Origin: Flexithrix dorotheae DSM 6795
GTDB lineage: Bacteria > Bacteroidota > Bacteroidia > Cytophagales > Flammeovirgaceae
Assembly: GCF_000379765.1 (NCBI RefSeq)
Contig: NZ_KB903452.1
Span: forward strand, 178-40,293
Reading direction: 5' to 3'
Length of the DNA: 40,116 nt
The position numbers and the translations under genes were made by a program. Shown here one piece after another: positions 35,836 through 40,116 of this stretch (its first letter is position 1; the number at the start of each line of letters is the position of its first letter). The notes under the pieces were generated by a model, which saw only the letters and a list, made by a program, of their open reading frames with translations, did not search any database and was not told where the DNA came from.

Positions 35836-35888
35836 CTGATGGTCTGAAAAGTTTCGTGATATTTGTGATGAAATTTTTAGGCCATCAG
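35836..35888 (+). other. long RNA-type hairpin downstream of the amidase gene
   Basis: The arm 35836-35855 (CTGATGGTCTGAAAAGTTTC) pairs with 35870-35888 over 19 base pairs with one bulged G and a 14-base loop. Two positions, U43 with G81 and G46 with U78 (last two digits), pair only as G-U on the plus strand and would be A-C on the minus strand, which points to a plus-strand RNA. No T-run follows, so it is not a standard terminator. It lies 113 bases after the stop codon. In the rest of 35724-36216 there is only a decayed-looking frame. Confidence 0.45.
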
Positions 35889-36216
35889 GCTCTTCTCTAC
35901 ACTGTAACCCCAATACGAAATGATTAAAAATGCTATTACCCACCAGGCAGACAATCAATTAACAGCAGTTAAGTAGTTAGGGAACAGGAGTATAGTGACA
36001 GTTGATGAGCAGGAGGAATATTTTGAAAAAACAAAATTTATCTGGCAAAATTAGGTGCCAAAACCTGGTCATTTTGAACTTATCCCAGGGGAACTGTAAT
36101 GAGCAAATATTCCAGGTTTGACTGAGCATGATGACGACTTTTGAACTTTGTCAGTATAAAAGGCCTTTAAGAGGATTGTAAAGTAAAAAATAAATTAAAC
36201 TATAGTTAGTGCAGTA

Positions 36217-37284
36217 ATGGTAAAGAAAGTATACGATTGTATAATAATTGGTGGGGGACAAGCAGGTTTATCAGTGGCCTATTTTTTAAAGCGAAGCAAA
36301 TTAAATTATCTCATTTTGGATGCGGAAAACTCTCCTGGTGGCTCTTGGGTACACACTTGGGATAGTTTAAAATTATTTTCTCCTTCGCAATTTAGTTCAC
36401 TTTCGGGTTGGCAAATGCCTTCAACAAATAATGAATACCCTACAAAGGAAGAATTTTTGGATTACCTTTCTCAATATGAAAAACGTTATGGTTTTCCTGT
36501 AAAAAGGAACACATTGGTTAATGAAGTATTAAAGGAAAATAATCTTTTTAAATTAATCACTAATAATGGTGATTATTTAAGTAAAACCGTTGTGAGTGCC
36601 ACCGGAACTGCCCGAGCCCCATTTATTCCGTCATATAATGACATGGGAATATTTTCTGGTAGTCAGTTCCATTCTAATGCGTATCAAAACACCGAAAATT
36701 TAAAAAATAAAAAAGTCCTGATTGTGGGAGGTGGTAATTCAGGGGCACAAATTTTAGCCGAAGTATCCAAAGTTGCAACTACAAAATGGGTAACACTATA
36801 TCCACCAAAATTTTTACCTGAAGATATAGATGGTCGCTATTTATTCCATAAAGCCAATGAAACTTATTTCAATAAAACAAACAAGGCTGTCCAGCAAAAT
36901 ATATCATTAGGTGATATTGTTCAGGTAGAAAGTGTTCGTGATGGTTTAGCAAGAAATATTTACAAAGACCATCGACCTTTCACTTCATTTTATAATGAAG
37001 GTGTTATTTGGCAGGATGGTACAAAAGAACCTTTTGATGTTGTAATTTGGTGTACCGGTTTCAAACCTAATCTAAAGCATTTGGAGCCCTTAGGAATAGT
37101 TGAAAATAATAAAGTTGAAACTGCTCATACACGTGTGGTAAAAGAGCCAAATCTATGGTTGGTGGGTTATGGCAATTGGACAGGTTTTGCTTCAGCAACT
37201 ATTTATGGTGTGGGTAAAACTGCAAAAGCTACAGCAGAAGAAATAAAAATGCTATTCATCCAGAATAGAAAAGTTATGGTGTAA
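36217..37284 (+). CDS. flavin-containing monooxygenase-like FAD/NAD(P)-binding protein (ArsO-like)
   Basis: A 355-residue two-dinucleotide-binding flavoprotein. The FAD motif is IIIGGGQAGLSVAYFL (G12-G17) and the NADPH motif is VLIVGGGNSGAQIL (around G171); the C-terminal ATG-like motif is DVVIWCTGFKPNL. The segment PGGSWVHTWDSLKLFSPSQFSSLSGW with YPTKEEFLDYLSQYEKRYGFPV matches the ArsO/YdhS-type single-chain monooxygenases. The family oxidises small substrates with NADPH and O2. ArsO itself is named for ars operons, but no arsenic gene lies here, so the substrate is open. The gene is monocistronic and faces the acetyltransferase operon; a strong hairpin separates them. Confidence 0.85.
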   Translation: MVKKVYDCIIIGGGQAGLSVAYFLKRSKLNYLILDAENSPGGSWVHTWDSLKLFSPSQFSSLSGWQMPSTNNEYPTKEEFLDYLSQYEKRYGFPVKRNTLVNEVLKENNLFKLITNNGDYLSKTVVSATGTARAPFIPSYNDMGIFSGSQFHSNAYQNTENLKNKKVLIVGGGNSGAQILAEVSKVATTKWVTLYPPKFLPEDIDGRYLFHKANETYFNKTNKAVQQNISLGDIVQVESVRDGLARNIYKDHRPFTSFYNEGVIWQDGTKEPFDVVIWCTGFKPNLKHLEPLGIVENNKVETAHTRVVKEPNLWLVGYGNWTGFASATIYGVGKTAKATAEEIKMLFIQNRKVMV

Positions 37285-37312
37285 AAGATCTGTACTCTAT
37301 AATAAGGGATCA

Positions 37313-37349
37313 AATTTCTGTGGGAAAGGGGGGGAATCCCACAGAAATT
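37313..37349. terminator. strong hairpin between convergent genes, G7 loop
   Basis: Perfect 13-bp arms AATTTCTGTGGGA (37313-37325) and TCCCACAGAAATT (37337-37349) enclose AAAGGGGGGGA. It lies between the ArsO-like gene ending at 37284 and the minus-strand gene ending at 37406, where a shared terminator is expected, although neither strand has a good T-run. Confidence 0.5.
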
Positions 37350-37405
37350 ATTCCCGAATTTGAATCAGGTTGTATTATTGAAAATTCACTTTTTTCCTGC
37401 TGTGT

Positions 37406-37708
37406 TTAGGAGTTGTTATTTGCGTATTGCTTGTTCTTGTAAAGCACAATGACACATAAAGAAATTTGTATAATTAATGCAATTCCGTTGGTTAACCACA
37501 ATGCAATGTTATTAAACCTTAGGCCATAAATACCCCAGAAAAAATATATAAACACCCAGCCAAATACAAAAAACAATGATAAACTAGATGGGGCTTTAAG
37601 GCTAAGTTCTTTTTTAACCTGTAGTAATACTACAAAAAATGCACTTAGGCCCGCAAAAATCCCAATCATTTCAAATAGGTCAGCAGGAATGGAATTTAAA
37701 AAGTTCAT
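37406..37708 (-). CDS. small three-helix membrane protein, SemiSWEET/PQ-loop-like
   Basis: A 100-residue protein with three predicted helices, about 12-31, 43-60 and 66-92, the size and topology of bacterial SemiSWEET sugar transporters, which work as dimers. The family pattern is partly kept: a basic loop after TM1 (QVKKELSLKAPSSLSL), WGIYG at 58-62 in TM2, and the TM3 Asn in LTNGIAL (N74). The PQ motif proline is replaced (LLQ at 28-30), so transport activity is not certain. It starts one base after the stop of the sugar acetyltransferase gene and must share its transcript, which fits a sugar-related role. It could instead be an unrelated small membrane protein. Confidence 0.55.
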   Translation of the reverse strand: MNFLNSIPADLFEMIGIFAGLSAFFVVLLQVKKELSLKAPSSLSLFFVFGWVFIYFFWGIYGLRFNNIALWLTNGIALIIQISLCVIVLYKNKQYANNNS

Positions 37709-37709
37709 C

Positions 37710-38282
37710 TTATAATTTTTTTACAATTTTACATGGGTTACCAAAGGCAACAACATTATCAGGGATATCTTTAGTAACCACAGATCCTGCGCCTATTGTT
37801 ACGTTATTTCCAATTTTAACACCCGGTACAATAACACTGTTCCCTCCAATCCAAACATTATCTCCAATTGCCACAGGTTTGGTAAAAGTATTATATGGAG
37901 CCCCTGAAGAATTGGTGTTAATTCTTTCAGCCGCATTTACTGGATGGGAAGCGGTATAAATTTGAACATGAGGTGCTATCAGGCAATTTTTTCCAATTGT
38001 GATCTTATTATTATCAATAAAAATACAATTCATATTGATAAAGGTATTTTCTCCAATTGAAATGTTGTTGCCATAATCACAAAAGAATGGAGCTTCAATC
38101 CATACTTTATCTTCTATTTTTTCAAATAATTGTTTTAATAATTGTGCTTTTTTTGAAGTTTCTCTTGAGCTCAAATTATTAAACTTTAAGAGCAGTTGTT
38201 TTGCATTATGATAAATCTCAATTAATTCAGGGTCGCGAGAATCATAAAATTCTCCACTTAACATTTTTTGTCTTTCAGTCAT
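37710..38282 (-). CDS. maltose O-acetyltransferase-like sugar acetyltransferase
   Basis: A 190-residue hexapeptide acyltransferase. The N-terminal Mac domain is clear (MTERQKMLSGEFYDSRDPEL, about 1-55). The left-handed beta-helix follows, with ISIGENTFINMNCIFIDNNK, KPVAIGDNVWIGGNSVIVPG and VKIGNNVTIGAGSVVTKDIP. The catalytic His is H113 in TASHPVNA, and the GNPCKIVKKL end is standard for Maa, LacA and NodL. It should acetylate free sugars such as maltose or glucose with acetyl-CoA, which in E. coli is thought to help dispose of excess sugar. It is immediately followed by the SemiSWEET-like gene, and a Crp/Fnr gene lies 58 bases upstream on the same strand. Confidence 0.88.
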   Translation of the reverse strand: MTERQKMLSGEFYDSRDPELIEIYHNAKQLLLKFNNLSSRETSKKAQLLKQLFEKIEDKVWIEAPFFCDYGNNISIGENTFINMNCIFIDNNKITIGKNCLIAPHVQIYTASHPVNAAERINTNSSGAPYNTFTKPVAIGDNVWIGGNSVIVPGVKIGNNVTIGAGSVVTKDIPDNVVAFGNPCKIVKKL

Positions 38283-38340
38283 GGTAAATCTGATTATTAA
38301 TGAGCCAAAATTAACCAGTAATCATTTCAATTTTTTTTAC

Positions 38341-38913
38341 CTATGTTAAAAAATAATTAGCCCGAATTCTACTGAGGGTAACCTGGGATACGCCAATGAA
38401 TGATGCAATGTGACTGAGTTTAACTCGATTAACCAAACCTGATCTCTCCTTTAAAAAGTTATGGTACCTTTCTGTTGCGGATTGTGTGGCCAGGGCTATA
38501 TGCCTTAATTCTAAATCTAAAAATGCTTTTTGATGAATTAACCTTGACCAGTTTGCAATTTCAATATTATCAAAGTACAACTTATTTAGTTCTTGAATCG
38601 AAATGGAATAAATAATAGAATCTTCTAATAAATCTACATATTCATAACCGGGTTTATTTTCATAGCAGCTCAACATTGAAAATGTAATATCTCCTTCTTG
38701 GCTAAACCATGATGTGGCTTCTTCCCCATTGATAATACAATATGATCTTGTTAATCCTTTTTCAATAAAATAAAAGTTTTTGTCAATAATTCCACTTTTA
38801 ATTAGAATGTGTTTTTTGGGAAACTCATGCCTAGTCATTTTGGAGGTGAGTAAATCTATAGTTGACTGTTTACATGGACTAATTTTTTGTATACATGAAA
38901 TTATTGTTTGCAT
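38341..38913 (-). CDS. Crp/Fnr-family transcriptional regulator
   Basis: A 190-residue regulator of the short form common in Bacteroidota. The cyclic-nucleotide-binding-like barrel covers about 20-110 (KKHILIKSGIIDKNFYFIEKGLTRSYCI, EATSWFSQEGDI), a long dimer helix follows, and the C-terminal helix-turn-helix is VKLSHIASFIGVSQVTLSRIRAN. The cAMP-pocket RxS-type motif is absent, so the ligand is probably different or none. Apart from a 58-base gap it directly precedes the sugar acetyltransferase gene and may regulate it. A TACTTTTG box and a dyad are found just upstream of the start. Confidence 0.88.
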   Translation of the reverse strand: MQTIISCIQKISPCKQSTIDLLTSKMTRHEFPKKHILIKSGIIDKNFYFIEKGLTRSYCIINGEEATSWFSQEGDITFSMLSCYENKPGYEYVDLLEDSIIYSISIQELNKLYFDNIEIANWSRLIHQKAFLDLELRHIALATQSATERYHNFLKERSGLVNRVKLSHIASFIGVSQVTLSRIRANYFLT

Positions 38914-38920
38914 AAAATTG

Positions 38921-38937
38921 TACTTTTTTCAAAAGTA
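38921..38937 (-). promoter_or_regulatory. promoter box and dyad upstream of the Crp/Fnr gene
   Basis: TACTTTT (38921-38927) and AAAAGTA (38931-38937) are 7-bp inverted arms with a 3-base spacer. On the minus strand the same bases give TACTTTTG (38937-38930), fitting the TAnnTTTG -7 box. No -33 TTG is seen at the normal distance. Confidence 0.35.
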
Positions 38938-39172
38938 TGTATTTACAATTTATTAATAATTGTTCGCCAAAGTTTTAATTTTATCCATAAGCATAGAAAC
39001 AAAGGGTTAAAGGACTTGAACCATAAGAACCCTATTAATGGGAGATCATTACCTGGGGTTTTGTGAGAGACTTTGGGTCAATCTACTCTAACTTCAGATT
39101 CATCAGTCACTAGGCACCGAAAAGAGATTCGAACCGCCAAAAACTGGTGGACCAAATCCATTTCAAGAAATG

Positions 39173-39802
39173 CTATCTTTCCAGATAAGCCCAGGTGAAA
39201 TTCGGATGGTGACCGTTTGCACGTACCATTTTTACCCAAAGCAAAGTCATATGCTCTAAATGAAGAGATTGAGATAAATCCCCAACATCCAAAGTTTCAA
39301 AACCTAAATCCGTATTGATTAAACTAACCTGTTCTTTGGGATCCTGGTCATTGCCGGCAATCATCATTACAGGCTTTACATTATAATTTGGAAATTTGGA
39401 GTTTTCTAAATTTTCAAAACCATAAATGGTGTTTGATTTTACAACCCTTGCATTTTTTGCCCACTCCTGAACTTTTTCTGCACCAGAAATCTTGCTTTCC
39501 AAACCGTGAGAAATTCCGGGACCAACGGGATTAGTACAATCTACCAAAATTTTGTTCCCGAAATCTAATGGTTTTAAAATTTTTTCATTGAAATTGAAAG
39601 GAGTAGCCAAAAAAACAATATCCGATTGATCAATAGCTTCCTGAATTGGCATAGCCAGAAGTGCTTGATTTTTAGTTTGTGCCTGCAGGACACTTTCACT
39701 TTTTAGTTCATTTTGAGCGATAATGATTTCATGACCTTTTTTTTGTAGGTTATTGGCTAATGCAAAGCCTACATTTCCAATACCAATAAATGCTAATTTC
39801 AT
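39173..39802 (-). CDS. NADP-dependent oxidoreductase, F420-reductase-like Rossmann protein
   Basis: A 209-residue protein of the NADPH-dependent F420 reductase-like group (COG2085). The dinucleotide motif GIGNVGFALA (G7, G9, G12) starts the chain, followed by EIIIAQN at the second strand, DIVFLATPF, and ILVDCTNPVGPG. The later part has RVVKSNTIYGFENL and MMIAGNDQDPKEQV, typical of the family. Most members outside actinobacteria and archaea do not use F420, so the true substrate is unknown. The C-terminal segment HLEHMTLLWVKMVRANGHHPNFTWAYLER is also family-like. The gene is monocistronic. Confidence 0.85.
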   Translation of the reverse strand: MKLAFIGIGNVGFALANNLQKKGHEIIIAQNELKSESVLQAQTKNQALLAMPIQEAIDQSDIVFLATPFNFNEKILKPLDFGNKILVDCTNPVGPGISHGLESKISGAEKVQEWAKNARVVKSNTIYGFENLENSKFPNYNVKPVMMIAGNDQDPKEQVSLINTDLGFETLDVGDLSQSLHLEHMTLLWVKMVRANGHHPNFTWAYLER

Positions 39803-39929
39803 CTTTAGTGAATTTTAATATGGTGTTCTAAAACCTGATCTTATTTTAATAAAATATTTAATTTTATGTAAATCAATATTTTATGCCTGATTTTATTTAA
39901 AACAATAAAGTTTTTAGAGAGAAAGTTGT

Positions 39930-40116
39930 ATGATTTTTTTAATTTTAATTATCATTATTCTGATATTATTAAGAAGAGATAATGATATATATGTTTATTT
40001 CAGGGATGAAGATGGAAAATGGTCAAAACCAATAAATCTTGGAGCTATAGTAAATACCAGTTTTTATGAAAAAACACCGAGCATAAGTCCTGATGGTAAG
40101 TATTTGTTTTTTGGAA
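39930..40116 (+). CDS. PD40/WD40-like beta-propeller protein, partial at right edge
   Basis: From the ATG at 39930 the frame runs open to the end of the window (62 codons). It starts with MIFLILIIIILILLRR, a hydrophobic segment that could be a membrane anchor or a signal, and passes directly into NDIYVYFRDEDGKWSKPINLG, then TPSISPDGKYLFFG. This is the blade motif of Bacteroidota PD40 (TolB/OmpA-linked propeller) proteins. Usually several blades come before this form of the motif, so the protein may be short or N-terminally trimmed. The role is unknown. Confidence 0.6.
   Translation, partial: MIFLILIIIILILLRRDNDIYVYFRDEDGKWSKPINLGAIVNTSFYEKTPSISPDGKYLFFG

Noticed and set aside
1-40116. CRISPR arrays, insertion sequences, phage genes, rRNA or complete tRNA genes
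   Set aside because: No regularly spaced direct repeats, no transposase or integrase, and no full cloverleaf were seen on either strand.

Overview
The window reads as chromosomal DNA of a Bacteroidota bacterium, most likely order Cytophagales, free-living and probably aquatic. The evidence is low GC, a TonB receptor with a CarboxypepD_reg N-terminus, a PadR regulator paired with a prefix-domain FtsX permease, DUF4382 and PD40 proteins, starts without Shine-Dalgarno motifs, and promoters of the Bacteroidota type (TTG, about 19 nt, TAnnTTTG). There is no complete tRNA, rRNA, CRISPR array or insertion sequence.

Layout. 1-2.2 kb: the 3' end of a DUF4382 protein gene, a two-domain universal stress protein and a small PepSY-like exported protein, with several strong hairpins between them. 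2.4-8.3 kb: a minus-strand efflux operon (MarR regulator, periplasmic adaptor, RND pump, TolC-like channel) behind an 18-bp-arm inverted repeat. 8.3-9.1 kb: no protein gene, but a promoter and an intrinsic terminator that bracket a candidate small RNA of about 210 nt. 9.2-12.1 kb: PadR plus FtsX permease. 12.5-18.6 kb: a plus-strand operon of ABC ATPase, siderophore-type TonB receptor and two ABC-2/DUF3526 permeases, with two TGCAA-N5-TTGCA dyads placed on the promoter. 18.6-23.4 kb: a decayed glycosidase tail, a GH29 alpha-L-fucosidase and a sulfatase, which suggest use of sulfated fucose-containing glycans. 24.3-25.4 kb: an AI-2E family membrane protein. 26-29.8 kb: a minus-strand operon for a two-subunit molybdenum hydroxylase (Tat lipoprotein plus 2Fe-2S subunit), a small ABM-domain lipoprotein and a hexapeptide acetyltransferase. 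30.1-31.2 kb: a class II Fic protein with its own TTTGCGG boxes. 31.7-35.7 kb: a 1355-residue envelope protein that joins a GHL10 (DigH-like) glycosidase, a second degenerate barrel and an N-acetylmuramoyl-L-alanine amidase. 36.2-39.8 kb: an ArsO-like flavoprotein, a SemiSWEET-like protein, a maltose-acetyltransferase-like enzyme, a Crp/Fnr regulator and a Rossmann reductase. The right edge cuts a PD40 beta-propeller gene.

The strongest leads are four. The TonB receptor/ABC-2 operon with dyads laid over both promoter elements looks like an under-described metal or metallophore system. The GHL10-amidase fusion places two successive steps of septal peptidoglycan breakdown in one chain. The orphan promoter-to-terminator unit at 8.75-9.0 kb may be a new small RNA. 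The SemiSWEET plus sugar acetyltransferase pair may be a sugar overflow module. Several spacers hold gene debris (glycosidase, Crp-like, possibly AraC-like), so the region has been losing genes.
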